Source: a virus | DNA: 63,852 nucleotides | Reading direction: 5' to 3' (one strand) | IMG/VR virus record: IMGVR_UViG_3300030389_002358 | Coordinates: 1 to 63,852 of that record | Shown here: positions 1-8,616 of the stretch, piece by piece | Layout: the number at the start of each line of letters is the position of its first letter | How positions within the stretch are numbered: the first letter of the stretch is position 1 | The notes under the pieces: generated by a model | The model's database searches: none | Seen by the model: only the letters and a program-made list of their open reading frames with translations | Told to the model about the DNA's origin: nothing | Made by a program: the position numbers and the translations under genes

Positions 1-162
1 CTATTATCTTGCCACCTAACAAAATCATAACCAACTACGTTATACATGCGTTGTGGTTGTATATCTTGTATTCTTATCTTAACGGTGTCACCCATTTCAG
101 TTAATGCTAGAACGTGAGTAACCATAACCTGATTACCTCTGTATAAAAGGTCTGAACAGCTT
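1..162. repeat. left copy of the terminal redundancy
   Basis: Bases 1-162 match 63691-63852 except at positions 78, 84 and 132 (C/T, G/A, A/G). All three differences fall in third codon positions of the lipoprotein gene on the minus strand and leave the protein unchanged. This is what an assembled circular or circularly permuted phage genome from a mixed population looks like, rather than an exact packaged direct terminal repeat. Confidence 0.9.
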
Positions 163-242
163 GACAACATAGCCGATATTAATATAATAAGTAATATTAA
201 TACTGCTATTGCCCTGCCTTTATCTCTTTGATCATCTGTCAT
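1..242 (-). CDS. phage lipoprotein, N-terminal part (continues at the right contig end)
   Basis: Reading left from the ATG at 242-240, the protein opens with a charged stretch and a hydrophobic helix (about residues 11-25) ending in the lipobox LSSC (residues 26-29). It is therefore predicted to be exported and lipid-anchored at Cys29. The frame runs off the left edge and continues at 63852-63447, giving about 161 residues in total. The second half is rich in Tyr, Asn, Gly and Ser. It lies just downstream of the endolysin-side boundary on the circular map, among lysis and small membrane genes. It could be an outer-membrane-acting lysis lipoprotein or a superinfection factor. I do not recognise the family beyond the lipoprotein signal. 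Confidence 0.75.
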   Translation of the reverse strand, partial: MTDDQRDKGRAIAVLILLIILISAMLSSCSDLLYRGNQVMVTHVLALTEMGDTVKIRIQDIQPQRMYNVVGYDFVRWQDN

Positions 243-260
243 TTTAATTATTTATAATTT

Positions 261-719
261 TTAACCATATAAACTGTATTGGGTTTTGCCATCTTGTCTG
301 TACGCTACTAAACATTTGTTTCTGTTTTCACCTGGATTAACATAGCTAACGTGTACCCAATCAGGATTTTTATTATCACCAAACTCCCATATCATCTGAT
401 CAAAATCTAAGTTGCCACGTATGTAATTAAACATTTCTGCGTTTGTTTTGTATCCATACGTGTCATCTATATCAACCGCTTGACCAATCATATGCTGTGA
501 CTTTGTACTACCACCAATAGCTTTATTAAGCTCTGGTCCTCTATAAAAAGAGTTTATTCTTATAGGTCCACCGACCCAAGACCTTAGTGGTTCAAATATT
601 TTACTAGCCAACAGTTTCATATTATCTAAATGCTCTTCTGTTGGTGTGTTGTCTAAACCTAACCTCAAAGCTGTTGCGCTTCGAGTGGCTTCTTTCATAC
701 TTATGTGCTTGCTTATCAT
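261..719 (-). CDS. endolysin, peptidase M15 family (D-Ala-D-Ala carboxypeptidase / L,D-endopeptidase type)
   Basis: A 152-residue protein with the M15 zinc signature. SxHxxGxAxD appears at residues 74-83 (His76 and Asp83 as ligands), a WEFG segment has acidic Glu112, and WVHVSY follows with His123 as the third ligand. The family cleaves peptide cross-links in peptidoglycan and is a common single-domain endolysin. There is no signal peptide, so a holin would have to release it. It follows two small coiled-coil/membrane proteins (730-1032 and 1032-1334) on the same strand, which looks like a lysis cassette. An alternative start is Met8 at 698. Confidence 0.85.
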   Translation of the reverse strand: MISKHISMKEATRSATALRLGLDNTPTEEHLDNMKLLASKIFEPLRSWVGGPIRINSFYRGPELNKAIGGSTKSQHMIGQAVDIDDTYGYKTNAEMFNYIRGNLDFDQMIWEFGDNKNPDWVHVSYVNPGENRNKCLVAYRQDGKTQYSLYG

Positions 720-729
720 AAATTATGAG

Positions 730-1032
730 TTATCTTTTATATACTTTATTCTCTAAATTATCTACTTTATCTTCTAGTTTTTCTATTTCTTTTTCTAAAT
801 AATCTACTTTTTGTTTTAATAGTAAACCATCAGATGTTTCTTTTGCTTCATAAGCAGGTAATTCTTTAGCTAGTTCTATTTCTTGCTTGAGATTATTATA
901 GCCCATAGTTCCGGATATAACAAAGCCTATGACAATAGCTATGCTTTTAACATCAATTTTGAAGTCTGGCTTTTTATCGCCGTCAATGTCAATACCTATA
1001 GTTTTATCGCCTAATTCTTCTATTTTTTTCAT
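730..1032 (-). CDS. small membrane/coiled-coil protein, spanin- or holin-accessory-like
   Basis: 100 residues: a polar N-terminus with an acidic DxDGDxxPD segment (about 15-23), one hydrophobic helix (about 29-47), then a charged heptad-like coiled coil to the end (about 50-97). The layout resembles i-spanins (Rz-type) or coiled-coil holin partners, but no family motif is certain. It sits between the M15 endolysin and another coiled-coil protein with a membrane segment. It overlaps that protein's stop by one base, so a lysis role is inferred from context. Confidence 0.5.
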   Translation of the reverse strand: MKKIEELGDKTIGIDIDGDKKPDFKIDVKSIAIVIGFVISGTMGYNNLKQEIELAKELPAYEAKETSDGLLLKQKVDYLEKEIEKLEDKVDNLENKVYKR

Positions 1033-1334
1033 TAAGAAAGTGATTTAAAAAAGTCATACATTTGTTTTCCTATTAAACTAAAAACACCTAAACCTAACGC
1101 GCTGCGCCATTTTATAGTGTCTTTTCTAAAATTTGAATTTTGTTTTACTTCTGCCCATATACCTCCGTTTGGATCGAATAAATTTTGTTTAATAAAGCGA
1201 AGATCTTTTTTAACTTCCGTGTGTGCTGTTTTATTATCTTCGTTTAAGTTGTTAATTTCTTTAAATATCTGTTCGATTTGATACTCAATTAACTGTAGTG
1301 TTTCTTTTGTAGTGGGGTTTTTTTGAGCTGCCAT
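1032..1334 (-). CDS. coiled-coil protein with C-terminal membrane segment (XhlA/holin-accessory-like)
   Basis: 100 residues with a helical, Glu/Lys/Asn-rich N-terminal half and one hydrophobic C-terminal segment (about residues 78-96). The architecture resembles XhlA-type lysis proteins, which have a cytoplasmic coiled coil and a C-terminal membrane anchor. It is translationally linked to the next gene (stop and start share a base) and lies directly upstream of the spanin-like and endolysin genes in transcription order. Function is inferred from position and architecture only. Confidence 0.5.
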   Translation of the reverse strand: MAAQKNPTTKETLQLIEYQIEQIFKEINNLNEDNKTAHTEVKKDLRFIKQNLFDPNGGIWAEVKQNSNFRKDTIKWRSALGLGVFSLIGKQMYDFFKSLS

Positions 1335-1364
1335 AATTAATTATCACTTGTTTTTATTAAACAT

Positions 1365-4300
1365 TTAATCTATTGTTCTTCGATTAATTACTCTATCTTG
1401 TTTTTTTATAGTTTTTTTATTTTTTATTCTTTTAGAATATATAACTTCTTTTTTAGGTTTTTTATCTGCTCCAATTTCCCAGTCTTGCCAACCACCTAAT
1501 AATGCTAACCTTTGCCAAGTTTCTAAATCATCATTTGTAGCGTTTACAACGTTATTTGTTTTCTTAACTAATCTATCAAGAGGTATGTTTGTTGCTGCTG
1601 ATATTACATTTGCACCTGCTAATAAAGCTGGATTGTCTATAGCAAAACCTTTTTCCATCATTTCTTCTTTTTCCCACTGATAAGATCTAGCGGCTTGGTT
1701 TATTTTAGAAAGCTTAGATGATACAGGTGGAGATATTCTTGTTAACTCATATCCTATTTTTTCGTATTTAGGATTTGGTTTTTCTGACTCATCAAGTATT
1801 CTTATTATAGCGTTTTTACCTACAGAAACAAAAGCCCCAGCTATACCTATACCTCTTAGTAAAGAATCTAACATACCGTTAGCTATACTTTTGTACTTAT
1901 CTTTTTCGTCTTCTTCATCTACATCACCAAATGCTATAGCAAACACTGCTTGCTGTAAAGCGTTAAATATTAAATTTTGTACAGCTCCATAATATATTAT
2001 TTTAGAAACATTAGTTTTCCAATCACCTCTTCTATTTTTAAGATCTGAAGCTGCTTTCTTTATTAATCTAGCGTACTGCATAGGTGTGTTACCAAAAGCT
2101 AATATTATTCTACCCAATGGACCAGCTTGTTGCATTGATATTCTATCGGGTCTACTAGACTGTTGAGACTCTTCAGCTATTTCTCTAAAATCTTTCATTG
2201 ATTGAGCTTCAGCTTCTTTTTTACTCATGCCTTGCTTAACGTATGTATCTATTCTGTTCCTATAAAAAGTCGCGCCACCAGATGCTATTGCAAAACTATC
2301 AGCTATTTGTGTTGGTAAAAATCCTATTTCTAATAATTTACTTATAGCGCCTCTTACGCCACTTTGCCTTGCCATGTTTGCTATATCAGCCTCGTTGACA
2401 TTTATTCTTAAACCTCTACGTCTATCAACTAAAAAATCAGAGTTCATTAGTTTCATAAAGTCTGACCAAAACTGTGGCTGATTAGCGTAAGCTTTACCAG
2501 CTTTAAATATATTATTATCTTTAAAATTAATAAAGTTAACAGCAGATATAGTTTGTAATAAAGCTGATCTAGTATTAAAAAACATTATAGTACCTATACT
2601 ATTTGTTAGCCAGTCTGTTACTTGCCCAGTAACATTGTCCGATTGAAAACTTCTATTCCTACCAGTTCTCATACGTTCTAAAATACCTTCTAAAGCTGCT
2701 CTGTGTGCACCACCAAAGGCTGCTTCCATCTTATTTAAATTTTTTTCAGAAAATATAATATCAACATTTTGTTGCCACTCGGCTAAATGCTTAGCTCTTT
2801 TAGTTCCACCTAAAGCAGACTGCAAGTCAGTTGTAATAGTTCCAGCTAACCAGCCAGAGTTTGGCTTAGCATACTCATCTCCTTTTTGTATATTAATTAA
2901 TTGATCACCAAATACTTTTAAATCTGGTTTACTCTCTACATAATCTGTTAAATCTTTTAAGTCTGTTTTACTTAGGCCAGGTATATCCATGCCTTGTTTG
3001 TTCCATATGTAAACTCTAACAGCTTGCTCATTAGTATATGCTTCACCTGGAACGTTTTTACGTAAATTTTTAGGTACAATACCTATTTGTTTTTTAAGTT
3101 CTTTATAATCATTCATTAAAGATATACGCTCTCTTGATATGTTACCCATTGCTGTAGCGTATGGATCTAATAAATTCTTTTTATACCAAGCCATTTGATT
3201 ATCACCTAACTTACCTTTTGCTAAAGTATTATATAGTAATCCTACAAAATCTTCAGCTGATGGTGGTATAAAAAACGTAAACCTACCTTTACTAGAACCA
3301 ACAGCGGCTGCCTTTGCTTTGCTATATATTTTATCTGCACCTATACCTGTTTTAGCTTCTATAATATCATTAAAGTCTCTATCTAGTTTACTTATTCTAT
3401 CACTGTAAGCTACTCTAGTTTTAGATTTTACATCTAATACTTCAAGCGCGTCTTGTACAGCTTTTACATTTTTATATACATCATCAGTAAAATAAAAATC
3501 ATTATAACCTTCCGCGGCTTTACTTATAACCCAGTTTGCTTTTGCTTGAGGCGTGCCGTCCTCTAAACCTTTTATATTTTTTATAGGTACTTCTAAACCT
3601 ATGCCTTTTAAAAATTCATATATAGCTTGCGCTGATGCTTGAGGCCTTGCTGTTAAAACGAATACATCTTTGTTACCAAACTTGTCTATAGCTTTTTTAA
3701 GTTTATTAGCTAGCGGACCAGGTTTACCATCAATGACTTTATTAAATTCACTAAAGTCAAACTGAGCGCCATCTGACTCTAAGCTAGAGTGTTGCTTTGC
3801 AAATTCAGCTGGCGTTATTTTTTTAACGCTGCCATCAGGCATGTTAACTATGACTAAACTTTTTGTTGTTGCCAACGTATCATCAAAGTCAAATACGCTA
3901 ATGCCTTTTTTAGGAGCGTTAACATTTTTAGCATTACGTAAAGCTTTGTCATAGTTGTTTAAATCGTTTTTTAAACCTTCATTATTTTTAGCTTTACTAT
4001 ATTTTACCGTTGTTTTATTTGTATTTTTCTTAAAAACATTTGTCTGGTTTTTTCCTATATTGCTATAAGACTTGCCATAGTTTCTTAACTGTTTTAAGGT
4101 TTGTTTACCTGAAAACAAGTCTTGCATTAATTCTTTTTGTGTAGACTGAGGTAATGTATTGTTATTAAAAAAGTATTCACCCAACGTTTGGTTTGTTGGT
4201 ATATAATATATATTATTTAAATCTATACCTGCCTCACTTAATCTTATAGTAGATAATAAACCAACATCTAGTTTTAAACCGTTGTCTATAGCCGTATAAA

Positions 4301-7300
4301 ATAAATCAGGCATAGTGCTCTTATAGTCAATATCTAATAGGTCGTTATTATCTCCTGAAATAAAACCTTGCATGTAACCATTTTTTATAGCAGAAGAAAC
4401 TTGATTCATATTGTCTCTGTTAACACCACCACTTAACATTGAGTTTGCTGCATTTTGCACCATGCTATGTTCTTCTACACCTACAACATTTAATAATGGT
4501 TTTTTAGTACCAGGCACAACCTCATATATCAACGATGGGGCGTTAGCCCTTAACGGTGATCCTTGAGAGTTTTGACCTGCTATATTTACCTCATCTAAAA
4601 ACCAAGCGTCTTTTTTGTTTTCCTTGTAATATTCGTTAAAGTCTCTATAAAATCCAATTAAATCATCAAGTTTTTTCTTTTCATTTTCTACATATCCAGG
4701 CTTTTTTGTTTCAGACAACCACGTTGTAGAAAGTTTTTTACCCGGTGCGTATTTTGGTTTTTTAAAAGAAGCTTGATTAACTTTTTGACCTTTAGCAATG
4801 TTATTATCCCATAATTCTTGAGTGCCAAATGGTGATCTATCAATCCCAAAAGTTAACGCTTTATTTAAAAATTCTCTATACTTTGGGTGTTGATTTAAAA
4901 AATTATTAGTTATTCTTGATAAACCTTTTAAAACAGTTTCACCTTTAAATGCTCTAATTTCTTTAGGTAGTTCTTTACTTCTATTATACAAAAGATATTT
5001 TCTGTTTTTATCTCTTGCGTTAGGCTTTATTTCTAAATCTAATCTCTCTTGCTTTCTAGTTTTCTTTGTGGTGCCAACAGTTATCTTATCAAAAATTCTA
5101 GTTTTACCAGCATCTTCTTTCATGCTTAACATGATCCTACTAGTTCCAGATTTTATATCTGCTTTTATTTGTTTTGTCGGTTTAGCTGTTTTAACAGGCG
5201 AATCATCAACTTTGTTTCTTGCTATTAAATTTGCTACGTTTTGTCCTTGTAATTTTGCAGCACCTTTTAATAGTTGACCTATGCTTCTGTTGTAATTATT
5301 GAGCTGTCCAGTAGGCGTTATGCCTAAATCTTGTTTAAATTTATTAACAACTTCTGTTGTTGGGTTTATAAACTCTTGTTTAAGTTCCCATATAAAAGGT
5401 TGCGATGTTTTACCTCTTGATCTTTTATTTGTTTTATTATAAAAATAATTTAATAACCTATTATTTATACCTAAACTTAAACCTAAAACATCTCTTGATA
5501 CATCTATATTTTCACCTAAAGCATCTATATCCGCAGAGCTACTACTCACGTTTTGCTCTGGTAATATCTTTATAAAGTTTTCTGCATTTTGACCTACTCT
5601 AAAAAAGTCTTGTATGTTGCCAGCTTCTGAATTTTCTGGTATACCATCAGTTATTTTTTTAGCATAAGTTAAGTTTTTAGTAGGATCTTTTATTTTACCC
5701 TCAGGAACGTTAAATATTTCTGAGGCAACTTTACTAGCATACTTATCGTTTACTTCTTTAAATGTTGTTGTCGCTACTTGCTCTGGTTTAATATCAACTA
5801 TTTTATTTATAGCATCAATTTTATCTGATACTCTTTCAAACTTTGTAGGATCTATCTTAGTAACACGTTGTGTTTCTGGTTCTTGTGTTGTTTCAGTTTG
5901 CGTGTCAGCTATTTGCCTAGCTTGAGGTGAGTCAATGCTAGTAGTTTCTTGTGTTATATTTCTAGCGTTTTCATATATTTGTTGCGCCTTGGGCGCTATT
6001 GTATTAGTAACAAACGTAGAAAACTTAGCAGTATTAGGGTTAAATCTATCTATAATACCTGGTAGTTCTGCTCTAGCCTCTGCCACTACATTTTCTCTGG
6101 CTATGTCACCTGCCCTTGTATCGTACCTTAATGCTTTTAATGCTAATAAATCAAACTGTTTTGTTAAAGCTGTTTCAGCTTGAGTCCTTTGCGTTTGTGT
6201 TGTGCTAGGTGATTTTATAGACTCTACTAATTCTTCTGGTGAAAGCTCGTCAAATAAACTTCTAGACTCTCTTATTGTTTGATCAGTTTGTTGTTGTTGA
6301 GTTTGATCAACCAATGTACCGGTAGCAGCTTGCTGTGTTAACTTTTGTTGAGCTCTTGTTAATTCACCTTTAACTATACTTTTATTATAATCCTTAATGA
6401 AGTTAAACACATCTCTTGAGTTATTAAACTTTATATCTTGCAAGCCAGCTTGCTGTAATATTCTTCTAATAAAATTACCTATCTTGTCAAATGTAGTTTC
6501 ATTGTATGTTATATTACCGTTTGCTACAGCGTCTGCAAATAGTGTTAATGTTTCTTCTGCTTGTACCTCTTGTGAAGTGTCTTGGTATTGGTCTAGCCTA
6601 TTTTTAAAATTACCTTCTTGTAGTAACTTTGTATCAATTTTATTTATCTCTGTCTTTAAAGCGTTTGATAAATTAATAGCTGCTTGTGAATTACCAGATA
6701 CTGTTTTAAATAAAATACCGTGTAATAACTCATGCGCTGCTACATTAACAGCTTGATCTGCTTTAGATATTTCTTTATTTATAACTATTGTTTGCTCTCC
6801 AGTCTCTGAGTCTTGTAATATAAAACCTTGTTGTGATGAGGCTTTTTTATCTAAATTTTTATCTTTTGCTATTTTATCAGCTGCATCTTGATTTTCAGCT
6901 ATTTCAATATTTATTTTATCTATAGTACCAATTATATCTGTGACTTTTTGCGTTACTATGTTTAGTCTATTTTCAGCACTAATTTCTGTTAATCTAGTAT
7001 CTACTTCTTTTAATCGTTTAACATCTTCAGCAACTAATGATTTATTATCGCCAGCTGATTTTATAGTTGATGCTAACTCGTTTCTTTCTTTAACTAGCGT
7101 TACTGTTTCATTTATTAAGTTATCACTAATTTTAGCTTCATTGGCTACAGATAAAGCTGATCTAATTCCATTAAAATTATTTAATATGTTGTCTGATTCT
7201 TGTTGAGTTAAATCTCCATCATCAACTTTTCTCTTTAATTCTAAATCTAATATTACGTCAGCATTTTTATTTTTAGCTATTTTTATATTATCATCTGTTA

Positions 7301-8606
7301 CATTTGTTTCAACAAAAGCATCATTTACTGAGTTAAAACTTGTTTCATTTAATGTATTCCTAATTGATTTGTTAACGCTAGCTCTTCTCGCAAGTTGTAT
7401 ACCGCTACTAACAGTTTGCGTTTTACCACCTACAAAACCACCTACTAAAAATATATCAACAGCTTCTTTATAAAAATTTGTAAAAGCATCTTTTTTGTCT
7501 AACACAACTTGATCAGCTAATCTATTAAAAAATTCAGTACCAACTTCACTGGAACCTTCAAGTCCATATTCTTTAGCTATTTGTTTAAAATGTTGTTTTA
7601 ATGTTTTTTGTACAAACGTTTTTGATTTACCTACTAAAGATTTAAATAAATTTATACCTAATCTTCTTGTTGTAAATTCTAATAATGCTTCTGATGCTCC
7701 TATCCAAGTTGAATATAGTAATCCTTTTATGTCGCCAACTCTACCTCCTTCTTCTGTTTGGTACCTGTCTGAAGCTTTTGCTGCTGATGTAGCAAATATA
7801 GATGGTAAGCCTACAACAGGTATGAAAGCTTGTGCTAATGAAGGTAAAGCTTCTATACCACCTGTTAATATCCTTGTTGCACCTTCAGCTATATTACCTT
7901 CTGCTAAAGTTTCACCTATACTTTTTTCATAGTTGCTAAATTGTGCTTCAAGCTTTTTTGCTTTTTTATCAAGATCTCTAGCGTCTAATAAGCCTTTAGT
8001 AGCGCCAACACCAAGGTCACCTGGCAAACCGCTAGGAACATTGTAAATAGCGTTTATATAAGCGCGCTCTACTTCAGGAGACATGCTTTCAAATCTTTTG
8101 TTTTCTTCTCTGCCTTTTTTTGAAAACCTATTAACTTGCTTTGTCAAAGTGTGTCGTACATTATTAACAAAATCTGGCACTATAGCAAATCCTTCTAACG
8201 CCCTTATGCTTGATGCCTCTAATTTTGGCAGCTGTTGAGATATAGCTTCACTGAAGTTAAACTCATCTACAATTCCTCTTTCTGCTCTAGTAAGAAACTC
8301 TGGTTCAGGCTCTTTTCTAGGCTCAATACCTTCTGTTGGTTTATCTCCTTTTAATTCATCAGCTGATAATCCAGATAAAATACTAGATCTGCTAGGCGTT
8401 GCAACAGGATCTTGTGACTCCAAAGAAATATCTTCCGAAGTTAAATCCCCACTTGGTGCTACATTTACTGGTGCCTCGTTCGCACCCACATCCGTGGCAC
8501 CGGTTAACTTTCCCTCGTCATACTTTTTTATTTCCTCAGCAATTTCATCATCTGTGAGGCCTTTAGCGACGAGGCTTTGTATAAATTCTTTCCTCTTTAA
8601 ATCCAT
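1365..8606 (-). CDS. giant virion-associated polyvalent protein (zincin-like, HAD-like, membrane-interacting C-terminus)
   Basis: A 2413-residue protein, last of the structural run, so probably packaged and ejected with the DNA. Recognisable parts, in order: a Pro/Thr-rich N-terminus with a short helical repeat-like start (1-60); a putative metallopeptidase motif HELLH at 625-629; a Gln/Thr-rich linker (about 760-790); a segment around 820-880 reminiscent of sigma-70 region 2 (DRFNPN...KFSTF at 853-865); and a HAD phosphatase-like domain starting with DFDDT at 1573-1577, with a VFVLTARP motif and a FTDD motif further on. Long helical stretches follow, with several hydrophobic segments in the last 500 residues. 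Phage large polyvalent proteins combine enzymatic domains for delivery into the host. No RNA polymerase DFDGD-type motif was seen. Confidence 0.75.
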   Translation of the reverse strand: MDLKRKEFIQSLVAKGLTDDEIAEEIKKYDEGKLTGATDVGANEAPVNVAPSGDLTSEDISLESQDPVATPSRSSILSGLSADELKGDKPTEGIEPRKEPEPEFLTRAERGIVDEFNFSEAISQQLPKLEASSIRALEGFAIVPDFVNNVRHTLTKQVNRFSKKGREENKRFESMSPEVERAYINAIYNVPSGLPGDLGVGATKGLLDARDLDKKAKKLEAQFSNYEKSIGETLAEGNIAEGATRILTGGIEALPSLAQAFIPVVGLPSIFATSAAKASDRYQTEEGGRVGDIKGLLYSTWIGASEALLEFTTRRLGINLFKSLVGKSKTFVQKTLKQHFKQIAKEYGLEGSSEVGTEFFNRLADQVVLDKKDAFTNFYKEAVDIFLVGGFVGGKTQTVSSGIQLARRASVNKSIRNTLNETSFNSVNDAFVETNVTDDNIKIAKNKNADVILDLELKRKVDDGDLTQQESDNILNNFNGIRSALSVANEAKISDNLINETVTLVKERNELASTIKSAGDNKSLVAEDVKRLKEVDTRLTEISAENRLNIVTQKVTDIIGTIDKINIEIAENQDAADKIAKDKNLDKKASSQQGFILQDSETGEQTIVINKEISKADQAVNVAAHELLHGILFKTVSGNSQAAINLSNALKTEINKIDTKLLQEGNFKNRLDQYQDTSQEVQAEETLTLFADAVANGNITYNETTFDKIGNFIRRILQQAGLQDIKFNNSRDVFNFIKDYNKSIVKGELTRAQQKLTQQAATGTLVDQTQQQQTDQTIRESRSLFDELSPEELVESIKSPSTTQTQRTQAETALTKQFDLLALKALRYDTRAGDIARENVVAEARAELPGIIDRFNPNTAKFSTFVTNTIAPKAQQIYENARNITQETTSIDSPQARQIADTQTETTQEPETQRVTKIDPTKFERVSDKIDAINKIVDIKPEQVATTTFKEVNDKYASKVASEIFNVPEGKIKDPTKNLTYAKKITDGIPENSEAGNIQDFFRVGQNAENFIKILPEQNVSSSSADIDALGENIDVSRDVLGLSLGINNRLLNYFYNKTNKRSRGKTSQPFIWELKQEFINPTTEVVNKFKQDLGITPTGQLNNYNRSIGQLLKGAAKLQGQNVANLIARNKVDDSPVKTAKPTKQIKADIKSGTSRIMLSMKEDAGKTRIFDKITVGTTKKTRKQERLDLEIKPNARDKNRKYLLYNRSKELPKEIRAFKGETVLKGLSRITNNFLNQHPKYREFLNKALTFGIDRSPFGTQELWDNNIAKGQKVNQASFKKPKYAPGKKLSTTWLSETKKPGYVENEKKKLDDLIGFYRDFNEYYKENKKDAWFLDEVNIAGQNSQGSPLRANAPSLIYEVVPGTKKPLLNVVGVEEHSMVQNAANSMLSGGVNRDNMNQVSSAIKNGYMQGFISGDNNDLLDIDYKSTMPDLFYTAIDNGLKLDVGLLSTIRLSEAGIDLNNIYYIPTNQTLGEYFFNNNTLPQSTQKELMQDLFSGKQTLKQLRNYGKSYSNIGKNQTNVFKKNTNKTTVKYSKAKNNEGLKNDLNNYDKALRNAKNVNAPKKGISVFDFDDTLATTKSLVIVNMPDGSVKKITPAEFAKQHSSLESDGAQFDFSEFNKVIDGKPGPLANKLKKAIDKFGNKDVFVLTARPQASAQAIYEFLKGIGLEVPIKNIKGLEDGTPQAKANWVISKAAEGYNDFYFTDDVYKNVKAVQDALEVLDVKSKTRVAYSDRISKLDRDFNDIIEAKTGIGADKIYSKAKAAAVGSSKGRFTFFIPPSAEDFVGLLYNTLAKGKLGDNQMAWYKKNLLDPYATAMGNISRERISLMNDYKELKKQIGIVPKNLRKNVPGEAYTNEQAVRVYIWNKQGMDIPGLSKTDLKDLTDYVESKPDLKVFGDQLINIQKGDEYAKPNSGWLAGTITTDLQSALGGTKRAKHLAEWQQNVDIIFSEKNLNKMEAAFGGAHRAALEGILERMRTGRNRSFQSDNVTGQVTDWLTNSIGTIMFFNTRSALLQTISAVNFINFKDNNIFKAGKAYANQPQFWSDFMKLMNSDFLVDRRRGLRINVNEADIANMARQSGVRGAISKLLEIGFLPTQIADSFAIASGGATFYRNRIDTYVKQGMSKKEAEAQSMKDFREIAEESQQSSRPDRISMQQAGPLGRIILAFGNTPMQYARLIKKAASDLKNRRGDWKTNVSKIIYYGAVQNLIFNALQQAVFAIAFGDVDEEDEKDKYKSIANGMLDSLLRGIGIAGAFVSVGKNAIIRILDESEKPNPKYEKIGYELTRISPPVSSKLSKINQAARSYQWEKEEMMEKGFAIDNPALLAGANVISAATNIPLDRLVKKTNNVVNATNDDLETWQRLALLGGWQDWEIGADKKPKKEVIYSKRIKNKKTIKKQDRVINRRTID

Positions 8607-8616
8607 ATTATTTTAT

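Noticed and set aside
1-162. True packaged direct terminal repeat
   Set aside because: The copies differ at three sites and an open reading frame crosses the join, better explained by circular assembly.
6397-6756. 119-codon plus-strand frame inside the giant protein gene
   Set aside because: Antisense to a long coding gene and without motif; a chance frame.
1365-8606. Virion RNA polymerase in the giant protein
   Set aside because: No DFDGD-type catalytic motif or double-psi barrel could be seen; DFDDT belongs to a HAD-like domain with its other motifs.
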